Shown: positions 25,412 through 36,065, counted from the first letter of the stretch. The stretch: 64,000 nucleotides of DNA from Serratia entomophila (GCF_021462285.1 NZ_CP082787.1:1116001-1180000), one strand, 5' to 3'. The notes: a model not told the origin generated them from the sequence alone. Numbers and translations are program-made.

Positions 25412-28400
25412 ATGCAGCGCTGGTTAATCACCGCTCCTTCTCTGGCTTTATCCCTGTTTTCCGGTGCGCGCATCCGGCGCGCCTGCGCTCAGCTGTTGCT
25501 GACGCTGGCCTGCGTTTTATGTCTGCCTGCCGCCCACGCGGCATTGAACGGCGATCTGCCCGCGCGCAGCGACATACAGAACCAACTTGAAGCCTTGAAT
25601 AAGCAAAAGGCGCTGACGCCGGTCGATAAACTTTCCCAGCAGGATTTAACCCGCACGCTCGAGCTGCTCGACGCCATCGAGCGTAACAAACAGGACGCCG
25701 CGCAGCTCAAGCAGCAGCTGCAGCAGGCGCCGGCCAAATTAAATCAGGTCACCGCCGAACTGGATGCGCTGAAACAGCCGCCGAACAGCGCGGCGGCGCG
25801 CGCTGAACTGATGCCGCTCTCGTTACGCCAGCTGGAATCCCGGCTGTACCAAACGCTCGACGAGCTGCAAAACGCGCAGGAAAGCCTGTCGACCTACAAC
25901 AGCCAGCTGGTGTCGCTGCAGACGCAGCCGGAGCGGGTACAAAGCACCATGTACACCGCCTCGCAGCGCCTGCAGGAGATCCGTAACCAAATCAACGGCC
26001 AGACGCCGGGGCAGGATTCGCTGCGCAATACGCAGCAGGTGATGCTGGCCACCGAACAGGCGCTGCTCAATGCGCAGATCGATCTGCAGCGCAGAAGCCT
26101 GGAAGCCAACACCACCCTGCAGGATCTGCTGCAGAAGCAGCGCGATTACACCACCGCGCACATTGATGCGCTGGACCATTCGGTGCAGTTGCTGCAGGAG
26201 GTGGTCAACAGCAAACGCCTGACGCTGTCGGAGAAAACCGCCAAAGAGGCGCAGAACCCGGAAGACGCCACGGACATTCAGCACGATCGCTTGGTCAGCA
26301 AAGAGCTGGACGTTAACCGCCAGCTCAGCCAGCGGCTGATCGCCGCTACGGAAGAGAGCAACATCCTGTTCCAGCAGAATATTCGGGTAAAAAACTGGCT
26401 CGACCGCGGCCTGCAGTCCGAGCGCAATCTGAAAGAACAGATCCAGGTGCTGAAGGGCAGCCTGGTGCTGTCGCGCATCCTGTATCAGCAGCAGCAAACG
26501 CTGCCGCAGGGCACGCTGTTGGCCGACATGAGCACCCGCATCGCCGATCTGCGGCTGGAACAGTTTGAGATCAACCAGCAGCGCGATGACTTGTTCAAGG
26601 GCGAGGAATACATCGACAAGCTGGTGGCCGACAGCAAAGAGAAGGCCAGCCCGGACGTGCTCGACGCGCTGAGCGAGATAGTCGACATGCGGCGCGAGCT
26701 GCTGGATCAGCTCAACAAGCAGCTCAGCAACCAATTGGCGCAGTCGATCAGCCTGCAGATCAACCAGCAGCAGCTGACCGGCGTTTACGGCTCGCTGCAG
26801 GATACCCTGACCCAGCAGATTTTCTGGGTCAACAGCAACAAACCTATCGATCTGGCGTGGCTGAAGGCCCTGCCGGAAGCGGTGCGCGATCAGCTGGCCG
26901 GGATGGATTTCAAATTCGACGCCGGCAAAATGCTGCAGGGCGGGCTGAACGCGCTGGTGTTTCTGATCCCGCTGCTTATCCTGGTCGGGCTGCTGCGTTG
27001 GCGTTACCGGCTGATCGACAGCCGCCTGCAGAAGCTGGCGAATGACGTCGGCCAGCTAAAACGCGACAGCCAGATGCACACCCCGCAGGCCATTATGCTG
27101 ACCCTGCTGAAGGTGCTGCCCGGTTCGTTGCTGCTGCTCGGCGCCGGTTTTTGGTGTTATCGCGCGGATGTCGGCATCAGTGATTTCCTTTGGGCGCTGT
27201 CGCAGCAGCTGTCGCTTTCGTGGCTGGTGTTTGGCTTCACCTACCGCATGCTGGCGCCGGGCGGCATCGCCGAACGGCACTTCAATTTTGCCACCAATTT
27301 GTGCGCACACTACCGCCGCCAGACGGTGCGGCTGGGGCTGGCGCTGCAGCCGCTGATCTTCTGGTCGGTGCTGGGCGAGAAAGCGCCGCTGCGGCTGGTG
27401 GAGGATGTGATAGGCCAGGTGGTGGTCATATTGACGCTGGCGCTGTTGGCGGTGCTGGTGTTCCCGATATGCCGCGACAGCTGGCGCGAGAAAGGATCGC
27501 ACGCGGTGCGGCTGGTGATCGTCACCGCCATCGCCGCCACGCCGCTGATACTGCTGGGGCTGATGTTCGCCGGTTACTTTTACACCACGCTGCGGCTGGC
27601 CAGCCGTTGGATCGACAGCCTGTACCTGTTCTTCCTGTGGAATATCGTCTATCTGGCCGCCATTCGCGGCCTGAGCGTCGCGGCGCGGCGTCTGGCCTAC
27701 CGGCGGGCGCTGGCGCGCCGCCAAAGCCTGGCGAAGGAAGGGGCCGAGGGCGGTGAGCCGGTGGTGGAAGAGCCGCCGCTGGCGCTCGATCAGATCAACG
27801 AGCAGTCGCTGCGTTTGACCACCATGGTGCTGTTCGCGATCTTCGCCAGCGCCTTCTACGCCATTTGGTCGGATCTGGTGACGGTCATCTCCTATCTGGA
27901 CAGCGTCACGCTGTGGCATTACACCTCCACTGTCGCCGGCAGCAGCGTGCCGCAGGCGGTCACGCTGGGCAATATGATGGTGGCGTTCGTCGCGGTGATC
28001 GTCGCCTATGTGCTGACCCGCAACCTGCCGGGCCTGCTGGAGGTGGTGGTGCTGTCGCGGCTGCAGCTGCGGCAGGGGGCGTCTTACGCCATCACCACCA
28101 TTCTGACCTATCTGATCACCGCGGTGGGCGCGGTGACCGCGCTCGGATCGCTCGGCGTCTCCTGGGACAAGCTGCAGTGGCTGGCGGCCGGCCTGACCGT
28201 CGGGCTGGGCTTTGGCCTGCAGGAAATCTTCGCCAACTTCGTCTCCGGCCTGATCATCCTGTTCGAACGGCCGATCCGCATCGGCGACACCATCACCATC
28301 GGCACGTTCTCAGGTTCGGTCAGTAAAATCCGCATCCGCGCCACCACCATTACCGATTTCGATCGCAAGGAAGTGATTATTCCGAACAAGGCGTTTGTCA

Positions 28401-28801
28401 CCGAGCGGCTGATTAACTGGTCGCTGTCCGACACCATTACCCGGGTGCTGATCAAGGTGGGGGTGGCCTACGGTTCCGATCTCGACAAGGTGAAGGCGGT
28501 GCTGCTGCAGGCGGCGCGCGACAACCCGCGGGTGATGACCGATCCGGAACCGCAGGTGTTTTTCCTCAACTTTGGCGCCAGCACCCTGGACCATGAATTG
28601 CGGCTCTACGTGCGTGAACTGCGCGATCGCAGCTATACCGTAGACGAGCTGAACCGCGCGATCGATCGCCTGTGCCGGGAAAATGACATCGACATCGCCT
28701 TTAACCAACTGGAAGTGTACTTGCATAACCAGCAGGGCAACGAGGTGCAGGAAGTGAAGAGAACGCTGTCGCCGGACGAAGGCGGCCAGCCGGCAGGGTA
28801 G
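25412..28801 (+). CDS. mscK: Potassium-dependent mechanosensitive channel MscK (KefA)
   Basis: Large inner-membrane channel that opens under osmotic downshock. The signal-like N-terminus ends near PAAHAA (about residue 44). A long coiled-coil periplasmic domain (about 50-480) follows, then about 11 membrane segments and the C-terminal MscS domain with GLGFGLQEIFANFVSGLIILFE split near residues 930-950, VIIPNKAF and the cytoplasmic cage. 1129 aa (E. coli 1120). Synteny acrR-mscK-rsmS-priC supports it. Confidence 0.95.
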   Translation: MQRWLITAPSLALSLFSGARIRRACAQLLLTLACVLCLPAAHAALNGDLPARSDIQNQLEALNKQKALTPVDKLSQQDLTRTLELLDAIERNKQDAAQLKQQLQQAPAKLNQVTAELDALKQPPNSAAARAELMPLSLRQLESRLYQTLDELQNAQESLSTYNSQLVSLQTQPERVQSTMYTASQRLQEIRNQINGQTPGQDSLRNTQQVMLATEQALLNAQIDLQRRSLEANTTLQDLLQKQRDYTTAHIDALDHSVQLLQEVVNSKRLTLSEKTAKEAQNPEDATDIQHDRLVSKELDVNRQLSQRLIAATEESNILFQQNIRVKNWLDRGLQSERNLKEQIQVLKGSLVLSRILYQQQQTLPQGTLLADMSTRIADLRLEQFEINQQRDDLFKGEEYIDKLVADSKEKASPDVLDALSEIVDMRRELLDQLNKQLSNQLAQSISLQINQQQLTGVYGSLQDTLTQQIFWVNSNKPIDLAWLKALPEAVRDQLAGMDFKFDAGKMLQGGLNALVFLIPLLILVGLLRWRYRLIDSRLQKLANDVGQLKRDSQMHTPQAIMLTLLKVLPGSLLLLGAGFWCYRADVGISDFLWALSQQLSLSWLVFGFTYRMLAPGGIAERHFNFATNLCAHYRRQTVRLGLALQPLIFWSVLGEKAPLRLVEDVIGQVVVILTLALLAVLVFPICRDSWREKGSHAVRLVIVTAIAATPLILLGLMFAGYFYTTLRLASRWIDSLYLFFLWNIVYLAAIRGLSVAARRLAYRRALARRQSLAKEGAEGGEPVVEEPPLALDQINEQSLRLTTMVLFAIFASAFYAIWSDLVTVISYLDSVTLWHYTSTVAGSSVPQAVTLGNMMVAFVAVIVAYVLTRNLPGLLEVVVLSRLQLRQGASYAITTILTYLITAVGAVTALGSLGVSWDKLQWLAAGLTVGLGFGLQEIFANFVSGLIILFERPIRIGDTITIGTFSGSVSKIRIRATTITDFDRKEVIIPNKAFVTERLINWSLSDTITRVLIKVGVAYGSDLDKVKAVLLQAARDNPRVMTDPEPQVFFLNFGASTLDHELRLYVRELRDRSYTVDELNRAIDRLCRENDIDIAFNQLEVYLHNQQGNEVQEVKRTLSPDEGGQPAG

Positions 28802-28814
28802 AAGGCGGGATTAA

Positions 28815-28835
28815 GGGTTCAGCGGCGCTGAACCC
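28815..28835. terminator. Possible terminator hairpin between mscK and rsmS
   Basis: GGGTTCAGC and GCTGAACCC pair around GGC. The hairpin is between two convergent genes, but neither side has more than a short T run, so termination efficiency is doubtful. Confidence 0.45.
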
Positions 28836-28838
28836 GGT

Positions 28839-29018
28839 TTACTGGCCGGTCGGCAGGTAAGGGGAGGTGACGCCGTTGCGCTGCAGCTTTTCCTGGTAAT
28901 CCCGTTTGACAATATCCAGCGCCGCCAGCGCGGTGGCCGGATCGATCTCGTTGCATTCCAGCAGATAAATCAAATCTACCGCCAGCTGTAATTCCGGTGA
29001 GGCGTTTTCCAGAGACAT
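28839..29018 (-). CDS. rsmS: YbaM/RsmS family small protein
   Basis: 59-aa cytoplasmic protein, beginning [20 protein letters not shown] and containing [13 protein letters not shown], clearly the YbaM family. In plant-pathogenic enterics RsmS modulates the Rsm secondary-metabolite regulator system; the role here is not known. Position between mscK and priC is conserved with E. coli. The C-terminal tail ([11 protein letters not shown]) differs from the E. coli protein. Confidence 0.9.
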   Translation of the reverse strand: MSLENASPELQLAVDLIYLLECNEIDPATALAALDIVKRDYQEKLQRNGVTSPYLPTGQ

Positions 29019-29124
29019 AAAACCTGCGATTAGTGATTAGGTGAATGAATAAAACGTTGCACCGCTGAGTATAGTGAACAAGGGGTTGGCCGGGGGATAT
29101 TCATTAAAATAATGTGATAAATCT

Positions 29125-29661
29125 TCAAAAACCGTTTTCTTTACGCTCTATGCTGCGTTCGATGCGCGCCAGCGCCTGGCGGCAACGCATCAGCCGCCCT
29201 TCCAACGCCGCCAGCTCATGCTGCAGCTTCTGCTGTGCCGCGAGCGTGGTTTGGCGCCCCAGCAGGCTTTCCCGGTCCTGAATCATGGAGATTAGCCGGC
29301 GTTCATAATCTTGATGCTCGGCCAGTTTATGGTAGAGATCGACCGCCGCCACCTCTTTCGGCTGATTCTTGCGGCGCAGCGCCTGAGTTGCCAGCTCGCG
29401 CTGCAGCGCGGCGATCTGGGCCACCAGCTTCTCCGCCAGAAAGGCCACCTGGCTGGTGCGGCTGCCGTTGGCGGCGGTTTGCAGCTGGGCGAAGTTTTTC
29501 TGCACTTCCGCCAGATAATCGCGCAGCCGGGTGCCGCGGTTGGCGAACAGCGCGGCGTCGAAACGCGCCTGGGGGATCGGGGCGTCGCCGCGCGGCGTCA
29601 CCTCGTCGGCCAGGGCGGCGATCTGTTGTGCCAACGCTTGTAATAGACGCTGAGTGCTCAC
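29125..29661 (-). CDS. priC: Primosomal replication protein PriC
   Basis: 178-aa replication-restart protein that loads DnaB at stalled forks. Almost entirely helical, with the start MSTQRLLQALAQQIAALADEV and family segment AFLAEKLVAQIAALQRELATQ. Conserved position between rsmS and the divergent ybaN. Confidence 0.9.
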   Translation of the reverse strand: MSTQRLLQALAQQIAALADEVTPRGDAPIPQARFDAALFANRGTRLRDYLAEVQKNFAQLQTAANGSRTSQVAFLAEKLVAQIAALQRELATQALRRKNQPKEVAAVDLYHKLAEHQDYERRLISMIQDRESLLGRQTTLAAQQKLQHELAALEGRLMRCRQALARIERSIERKENGF

Positions 29662-29812
29662 ATAGGCTCCATCATGGTTTTCGCTGGCCTAAGCTTGCCC
29701 GCGATCCCGCTGCGAAACAAGCGCCGCGCGCATATTCCGCCGCCGCGGCTGGCGAGGTGCCGGATGCCGGTGGTAAAGTGGGCGGCAACGGGGTGAGGGA
29801 TGAAGGTTTGGC

Positions 29813-30193
29813 ATGGCGCGTTGGTTATTGATTATCCTGGGATGGTTGGCGGTGGTGCTGGCAACGCTGGGCGTGGTGCTGCCGCTGTTGCCGACTACGC
29901 CGTTTTTGCTGCTGGCCGCCTGGTGTTTCGCCCGTTCTTCGCCGCGTTTTCACCACTGGCTGCTGTACCGCTCCTGGTTCGGCGCTTACCTGCGCCACTG
30001 GCAACGGCATCGCGCGCTGCCGCCGGGGGCGAAGTGGAAGGCGGTGCTGGTGATTGTCCTGACCTTCGCGGTCTCGCTGTGGCTGGTGAAAATTTGGTGG
30101 GTGCGCGGCGCGCTGTTGCTGATGTTGGCCATTTTGCTGACTTTCATGCTGCGTTTGCCGGTTATTGACCTGCCGCAACAAAAACGGCGCTGA
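29813..30193 (+). CDS. ybaN: Inner-membrane protein YbaN (DUF454)
   Basis: 126-aa protein with about three hydrophobic segments; the first contains LGWLAVVLATLGVVLPLLPTTP, the DUF454 signature, followed by WCFARSSPRFH. Function unknown. It lies between priC and apt as in E. coli. The gap to apt holds an ERIC-like repeat. Confidence 0.9.
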   Translation: MARWLLIILGWLAVVLATLGVVLPLLPTTPFLLLAAWCFARSSPRFHHWLLYRSWFGAYLRHWQRHRALPPGAKWKAVLVIVLTFAVSLWLVKIWWVRGALLLMLAILLTFMLRLPVIDLPQQKRR

Positions 30194-30204
30194 TCGTACC
30201 TTAA

Positions 30205-30345
30205 ACTCCCCGATGGCTTTCAAGCCGCAGCCAGGCGACAAACGCGGGCATCCCCGGGAGCTTGCTTAGGTCAGTGACCGGGGTGAAAGATGCAGGGGAG
30301 AGTTGCATTCTTGAGCCAGTTTGCATAGATTTGGGCGTTTTCGTG
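30205..30345 (+). repeat. ERIC-like intergenic repeat
   Basis: The segment contains GCAGCCAGGCGACAA, then CATCCCCGGGAGCTTGCTTA, then GTCAGTGACCGGGGTGA, the left and central parts of an ERIC/IRU element in the form common in Serratia and Yersinia. CCCCGG (30252-30257) pairs with CCGGGG (30278-30283) in the core. The right part is diverged. It is transcribed between ybaN and apt; ends are approximate. Confidence 0.75.
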
Positions 30346-30451
30346 CGCGGGTTGCCTCCCTTTTCCCCGGTGATCGACTTCACCTGCGGGTGATGCGGGA
30401 TTTCGGGCGGCCTGTGCGCCAGTTTTCAGGCAGTTTTATCAGGCAACAATT

Positions 30452-31003
30452 ATGACCGCTACTGCGCAGCAGCTTCAGTTTATTAAAGACAGTATCAAAA
30501 CCATCCCGGATTACCCAAAGCCGGGCATCCTGTTCCGTGACGTCACCAGCCTGTTGGAAAATCCGCTGGCTTACGCCGCCAGCATCGAGCTGCTGGTCGA
30601 GCGCTATCGCGAAGCGGGCGTGACCAAAGTGGTGGGTACCGAAGCGCGTGGTTTCCTGTTTGGTGCCCCCGTGGCGCTGGCGCTGGGCGTCGGTTTTGTA
30701 CCGGTGCGCAAACCGGGCAAGCTGCCGCGCGCCACCCTCAGCGAAAGCTATGAGCTGGAATACGGCACCGACCGGCTGGAAATCCACACCGACGCCATCT
30801 CCGCCGGCGATAAAGTGCTGGTGGTGGACGATCTGCTGGCGACCGGCGGCACCATCGAAGCCACCACCAAGCTGATCCGCCGCCTGGGTGGGGAAGTACA
30901 AGACGCCGCGTTCATCATCAACCTGCCGGATCTGGGCGGGGAAGCGCGTCTGAACAAGCTGGGCATTGAATGCTATTGCCTGGTGGACTTCGCCGGCCAT
31001 TGA
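30452..31003 (+). CDS. apt: Adenine phosphoribosyltransferase
   Basis: Makes AMP from adenine and PRPP. 183 aa. The PRPP-binding signature [13 protein letters not shown] lies at about residues 126-138, and [16 protein letters not shown] near the N-terminus is invariant in Apt. Upstream of dnaX, as in E. coli. Together with the adenine permease and deaminase earlier in the window, the cell has both routes for adenine salvage. Confidence 0.97.
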   Translation: MTATAQQLQFIKDSIKTIPDYPKPGILFRDVTSLLENPLAYAASIELLVERYREAGVTKVVGTEARGFLFGAPVALALGVGFVPVRKPGKLPRATLSESYELEYGTDRLEIHTDAISAGDKVLVVDDLLATGGTIEATTKLIRRLGGEVQDAAFIINLPDLGGEARLNKLGIECYCLVDFAGH

Positions 31004-31095
31004 TGCGGCATTGCCCCTTGGGCACAACGGCCTCGCGGATCGCCGCGGGGCTGTGTTAGCATGACCCTCCAGATTCCTCGACTTCTCCGGTATTA

Positions 31096-33036
31096 ATGAG
31101 CTATCAGGTTCTTGCCCGTAAGTGGCGCCCTCAAACGTTTGCAGATGTTGTCGGACAAGAACATGTCCTGACCGCACTGGCTAACGGCCTCTCGCTGGGG
31201 CGGATTCATCACGCCTATCTGTTCTCGGGCACGCGCGGCGTGGGTAAAACCACCATTGCGCGCCTGTTGGCCAAAGGCCTGAACTGTGAAACCGGCATCA
31301 CCGCCACGCCGTGCGGCCAATGCGACAACTGCCGCGAGATTGAGCAGGGGCGCTTTGTCGATCTGATCGAGATCGACGCCGCGTCCAGAACCAAGGTGGA
31401 AGACACCCGCGATCTGCTGGACAACGTCCAGTACGCGCCGGCCCGCGGCCGCTTCAAGGTTTACCTGATTGACGAAGTGCACATGCTTTCGCGCCACAGC
31501 TTCAACGCGCTGTTGAAAACGCTGGAAGAGCCGCCTGCACACGTCAAGTTCCTGCTGGCCACCACCGATCCGCAGAAATTACCGGTCACCATTTTGTCCC
31601 GCTGCCTGCAGTTCCATCTCAAGGCGCTGGATGTCGATCAGATCCGCAACCAGCTGGAAACGGTGTTGCAGGCGGAGCAGATAACCAGCGACGCCCGCGC
31701 GCTGCAGCTGCTGGCGCGCGCCGCCGACGGCAGCATGCGCGACGCGCTGAGCCTGACCGACCAGGCGATCGCCATGGGGCAGGGGCAGGTTACCACCGCC
31801 ACCGTCAGCCAGATGCTCGGCACGCTCGACGACGAGCAGCCGCTGGCGATCCTCGAAGCGCTGGTCAGCGCCGACGGCGAGAAGCTGATGGCGCAGGTGG
31901 CGCAGGCCGCTTCGCGCGGGGTGGACTGGGAAAACCTGCTGGTGGAGACGCTGGCGCTGCTGCACCGCATTGCGATGGTGCAACTGCTGCCTTCGATGCT
32001 CGATAATCACTACGCCGCCGTCGAACAGCGGCTGCGTGAGCTGGCGCGCACCCTGCCGCCGGCGGACGTACAGCTTTACTATCAGACGCTGCTGGTCGGG
32101 CGCAAAGAGCTGGCCTATGCGCCGGATCGCCGCATGGGGGTTGAAATGACCCTGCTGCGGGCGCTGGCGTTTCACCCGAAGGCGGTGATCCCGGAGCCGG
32201 TGGCGCTGGTGCAGACCGCGCCGGCGCAGATGGCGCAGCCGGCGCAACAGCCGCAGTTTCAGGATGCGCCGCCGCCGTTAGGCCAGGCCGCCGCGCCGCA
32301 GCATAATCAACAGACCCACTTGCCGGATGCCACCGCGCAGCTGTTAAAAGCACGAACCCAGCTGCTGCGGCAGGGAGCATCCACACCAAAAAAGAGTGAG
32401 CCGGCGGCGCCAGGAAGAGCGCGGCCGGCAAACTCAGCGCTGGAGCGATTAGCTTCCGTGACTGAGCGCAGCCAGCGGCGCCAGGCGGAAAAAGTCGTGC
32501 CGGAAAAACCGGTCAAGCCGGAGGCCTACCGCTGGCGCGCCCTGAGCGAGCCGGAGGCGGCGCCGGAGCCGTTGGCGACGCCGAAGGCGCTGCGCACCGC
32601 GCTGGAGCACGAGAAAACCCCGGAACTGTCGGCCAAGCTGGTGGTAGAGTCGCTGGAGCGCGACGCCTGGGCGGCGGAAATCGATAAGCTGAAGATCCCC
32701 AAACTGGTGCAGCAGCTGGCGTTGAACGCCTTCAGGCAGCAGCCGGAGCCGGGCAAGATTTGTCTCCACCTGCGGCCTTCGCAGCGTCACCTGAATTCGC
32801 CTTCGGCGCAGAAGACGTTGGCCGATGCGCTCAGCGAGCTGCACGGCGGCCCGGTCGAACTGACCGTGGTGGAAGACGATAATCCGGCGGAGCGCACCCC
32901 GCTGGAGTGGCGGCAAGCCATTTATGAAGAAAAGCTGGCGCAGGCGCGCCAGTCCATCGTTGCGGATACCAACATCCAGACGCTGCGCCGTTTCTTTGAC
33001 GCGGATCTGGATGAAGAGAGTATTCGCCCCCTTTAA
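31096..33036 (+). CDS. dnaX: DNA polymerase III tau/gamma subunit
   Basis: Clamp-loader ATPase. 646-aa tau: domain I has Walker A GTRGVGKTT (about residue 45), a four-Cys zinc module (C...CGQCDNC) and the DEVHMLS box. Domain III follows, then a Pro/Ala linker, then domains IV-V that bind DnaB and the polymerase. A programmed -1 frameshift at 32388 should produce the shorter gamma form of about 434 residues. Followed by ybaB and recR as in E. coli. Confidence 0.97.
   Translation: MSYQVLARKWRPQTFADVVGQEHVLTALANGLSLGRIHHAYLFSGTRGVGKTTIARLLAKGLNCETGITATPCGQCDNCREIEQGRFVDLIEIDAASRTKVEDTRDLLDNVQYAPARGRFKVYLIDEVHMLSRHSFNALLKTLEEPPAHVKFLLATTDPQKLPVTILSRCLQFHLKALDVDQIRNQLETVLQAEQITSDARALQLLARAADGSMRDALSLTDQAIAMGQGQVTTATVSQMLGTLDDEQPLAILEALVSADGEKLMAQVAQAASRGVDWENLLVETLALLHRIAMVQLLPSMLDNHYAAVEQRLRELARTLPPADVQLYYQTLLVGRKELAYAPDRRMGVEMTLLRALAFHPKAVIPEPVALVQTAPAQMAQPAQQPQFQDAPPPLGQAAAPQHNQQTHLPDATAQLLKARTQLLRQGASTPKKSEPAAPGRARPANSALERLASVTERSQRRQAEKVVPEKPVKPEAYRWRALSEPEAAPEPLATPKALRTALEHEKTPELSAKLVVESLERDAWAAEIDKLKIPKLVQQLALNAFRQQPEPGKICLHLRPSQRHLNSPSAQKTLADALSELHGGPVELTVVEDDNPAERTPLEWRQAIYEEKLAQARQSIVADTNIQTLRRFFDADLDEESIRPL
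32372..32429 (+). promoter_or_regulatory. dnaX programmed -1 frameshift signal
   Basis: The three classic parts are present. An internal Shine-Dalgarno-like AGGGAG lies at 32372-32377. The slippery heptamer A-AAA-AAG is at 32388-32394, exactly 10 bases later. A stem of GCCGGC-GCGC with GCGC-GCCGGC (one G-G mismatch) spans 32400-32429. Slippage gives GAG then TGA (32397-32399), ending gamma. Confidence 0.93.
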
Positions 33037-33062
33037 ACGCTGCGCAAAGTGCGCGGCCCTAG

Positions 33063-33406
<344 letters not shown>

Positions 33407-33407
<1 letters not shown>

Positions 33408-34012
33408 TGCAAACCAGCCCGCTCCTTGAGTCATTGATGGAGGCGCTGCGCTGCCTGCCGGGCGTTGGCCCGAAGTCGGCGCAGCGCATGGCGTTCCAAC
33501 TGCTGCAGCGCGATCGCAGCGGCGGCATGCGCCTGGCGCAGGCGCTGACGCGCGCCATGTCGGAAATCGGCCACTGCGCCGACTGCCGCACCTTTACCGA
33601 GCAGGACATCTGCACCATTTGCGCCAATCCGCGCCGTCAGCAAAACGGCCAGATCTGCGTGGTGGAGACCCCGGCCGATATTCACGCCATCGAGCAGACC
33701 GGCCAGTTCGCCGGGCGCTACTTTGTGCTGATGGGTCACCTGTCGCCGCTGGACGGCATCGGGCCAGGCGATATCGGCCTGGATCGGCTGGAGCAACGGC
33801 TGGAAAAGGAAAGCATTAGCGAAGTGATCCTCGCCACCAACCCGACGGTGGAAGGGGATGCAACGGCCAACTATATCGCCGAGATGTGCGGCCAGTATGG
33901 CGTGCTCGCCAGCCGCATCGCCCACGGCGTGCCGGTGGGCGGCGAACTGGAGATGGTCGACGGCACCACGCTGTCGCACTCTCTGGCCGGCCGTCACGCC
34001 ATCAAGTTCTGA
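33407..34012 (+). CDS. recR: Recombination mediator RecR
   Basis: 201-aa partner of RecO and RecF that helps load RecA on gapped DNA. The HhH motif ([14 protein letters not shown]) comes first, then a four-Cys zinc finger CADC...CTIC, then a Toprim domain with [12 protein letters not shown]. Directly coupled to ybaB. Confidence 0.97.
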
Positions 34013-34025
34013 TGTTTTCCCCTGG

Positions 34026-34043
34026 CGGGGCCGTTCGGCCCCG
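34026..34043 (+). terminator. Possible terminator hairpin after recR
   Basis: CGGGGCC and GGCCCCG pair around GTTC, 13 bp past the recR stop. There is no clear T tract, so it may be a weak or Rho-assisted terminator. Confidence 0.4.
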
Positions 34044-34076
34044 TTAGTTATTCCGCAAAAATTTCCCCTCCAGCCG

Positions 34077-34105
34077 CTTGAAAAACAATGCCCTGACCCC
34101 CACCT
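34077..34105 (+). promoter_or_regulatory. Sigma-32 heat-shock promoter of htpG
   Basis: -35 CTTGAAA at 34077-34083 and -10 CCCCACCT at 34098-34105 with a 14-bp spacer match the sigma-32 pattern (CTTGAAA, 13-15 bp, CCCCATNT), 47 bp upstream of the htpG ATG. Confidence 0.8.
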
Positions 34106-34151
34106 GATCCTCATTGTCCGCTTTTGGTAGCAATTGTCTTTGAGGTAATCA

Positions 34152-36023
34152 ATGAGTATGAAAGGTCAAGAAACCCGCGGGTTCCAGTCTGAAGTAAAAC
34201 AACTGCTTCATTTGATGATTCATTCGCTGTACTCCAACAAAGAAATTTTCCTGCGCGAGCTGATCTCCAACGCCTCGGACGCCGCCGACAAGCTGCGCTT
34301 CCGCGCGCTGTCCGCGCCAGAGCTGTATGAGGGCGACGGCGAGCTGCGCGTGCGCCTGTCCTTCGATAAAGAGCAACGCACCCTGACCATTGCCGATAAC
34401 GGCATCGGCATGCGCCGAGACGAAGTGATCGAGAACCTCGGCACCATCGCCAAATCAGGCACCAAAGCCTTCCTGGAGTCGATCGGCTCCGATCAGGCCA
34501 AGGACAGCCAGCTTATCGGCCAGTTCGGCGTCGGCTTCTACTCGGCATTCATCGTGGCGGATAAAGTCACGGTGCGCACGCGTGCAGCGGGCGCCGCCGC
34601 CGATGAAGGCGTATTCTGGGAGTCCGCCGGCGAAGGCGATTACACCATCGCCGACATCACCAAAGAAACCCGCGGTACCGAAATCACCCTGCACCTGCGC
34701 GAAGGGGAAGATGAATACCTCGACGCCTGGCGCCTGCGCTCGGTGATTGGCAAATACTCCGATCACATCGCGCTGCCGGTGGAAATCGAGAGCAAAAACG
34801 AAGAAGACGACACCGTCACCTGGGAAAAAATCAACAAGGCTCAGGCCCTGTGGACCCGCAGCAAGGCTGACGTGACCGACGAAGAATATAAAGAGTTCTA
34901 TAAGCACATCGCCCACGACTTCACCGACCCATTGAGCTGGAGCCACAACCGGGTGGAAGGCAAGCAGGAGTACACCAGCCTGCTGTATATCCCGGCCCAG
35001 GCGCCATGGGATATGTGGAACCGCGATCACAAGCACGGCCTGAAGCTGTACGTACAGCGGGTGTTCATTATGGACGACGCCGAACAGTTCATGCCGAACT
35101 ACCTGCGCTTCGTGCGCGGCCTGATAGATTCCAACGATCTGCCGCTGAACGTCTCGCGTGAAATCCTGCAGGACAGCCGCGTGACCCAAAACCTGCGCGG
35201 CGCGCTGACCAAGCGCGTGCTGCAGATGCTCGACAAGCTGGCGAAAGACGACGCCGAAAGCTATCAGAAATTCTGGCAGCAGTTCGGCCTGGTGCTGAAA
35301 GAGGGGCCGGCGGAAGACAACGGCAACCAGGAAGCGATTGCCAAGCTGTTGCGTTTCGCCTCCACCCGTGGCGACAGCGCGGCGCAAACCCTGTCGCTGG
35401 AAGAGTACGTGGGCCGCATGGCGGAAGGGCAGGAGAAGATTTACTACATCACCGCCGACAGCTACGCCGCCGCCAAGAGCAGCCCGCACCTGGAGCTGTT
35501 CCGCAAGAAAGGCATCGAAGTGTTGCTGTTGTCTGACCGCATCGACGAATGGATGATGAGCTACCTGACCGAGTTCGACGGCAAGCCGTTCCAATCGGTG
35601 AGCAAGGCGGATGAGGCGCTGGACAAGCTGGCGGACGAAACCGAAGAGCAGAAGGCCGCAGAGAAGCAGCTGGAGCCGTTTATCGACCGCGTGAAGACGC
35701 TGCTGGGCGAGCGGGTGAAGGACGTGCGCCTGACGCACCGCCTGACCGACACGCCGGCGATCGTCACCACCGACGCCGACGAAATGAGCACCCAGATGGC
35801 GAAGCTGTTCGCCGCTGCGGGCCAGCAGGCGCCGGAGGTGAAATACATTTTCGAGCTGAATCCGGAGCATGCGTTGGTCAAACGCGCATCCGACGTGGGC
35901 GATAACGAACAATTCGCCGAATGGATCGACCTGTTATTGGATCAGGCGCTGTTGGCTGAACGCGGCACGCTGGAGGATCCGAACCTGTTCATCCGTCGCA
36001 TGAACAAGTTGCTGTCTGCCTGA
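34152..36023 (+). CDS. htpG: Chaperone HtpG (bacterial Hsp90)
   Basis: 623-aa ATP-dependent chaperone. N-terminal GHKL ATPase domain: [22 protein letters not shown] is split over residues 24-46, with DNGIGM and [11 protein letters not shown]. The middle domain contains [19 protein letters not shown] and the C-terminal dimerisation domain is intact. Its own sigma-32 promoter lies upstream, and a hairpin terminator follows. Confidence 0.98.
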   Translation: MSMKGQETRGFQSEVKQLLHLMIHSLYSNKEIFLRELISNASDAADKLRFRALSAPELYEGDGELRVRLSFDKEQRTLTIADNGIGMRRDEVIENLGTIAKSGTKAFLESIGSDQAKDSQLIGQFGVGFYSAFIVADKVTVRTRAAGAAADEGVFWESAGEGDYTIADITKETRGTEITLHLREGEDEYLDAWRLRSVIGKYSDHIALPVEIESKNEEDDTVTWEKINKAQALWTRSKADVTDEEYKEFYKHIAHDFTDPLSWSHNRVEGKQEYTSLLYIPAQAPWDMWNRDHKHGLKLYVQRVFIMDDAEQFMPNYLRFVRGLIDSNDLPLNVSREILQDSRVTQNLRGALTKRVLQMLDKLAKDDAESYQKFWQQFGLVLKEGPAEDNGNQEAIAKLLRFASTRGDSAAQTLSLEEYVGRMAEGQEKIYYITADSYAAAKSSPHLELFRKKGIEVLLLSDRIDEWMMSYLTEFDGKPFQSVSKADEALDKLADETEEQKAAEKQLEPFIDRVKTLLGERVKDVRLTHRLTDTPAIVTTDADEMSTQMAKLFAAAGQQAPEVKYIFELNPEHALVKRASDVGDNEQFAEWIDLLLDQALLAERGTLEDPNLFIRRMNKLLSA

Positions 36024-36033
36024 AATTGAACGT

Positions 36034-36065
36034 ATGCGCCCTTAACGGCACCGTTAGGGGCGCAT
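36034..36065 (+). terminator. Terminator hairpin after htpG
   Basis: ATGCGCCC-T-TAACGG pairs with CCGTTA-G-GGGCGCAT around a CA loop (one G-T wobble), 11 bp past the htpG stop. Downstream T residues are interrupted (TTCCGGTTTTTT). Confidence 0.65.

Noticed and set aside
34455..35912. 485-codon minus-strand frame opposite htpG
   Set aside because: Shadow of the highly conserved htpG gene; no ribosome site or known domain.
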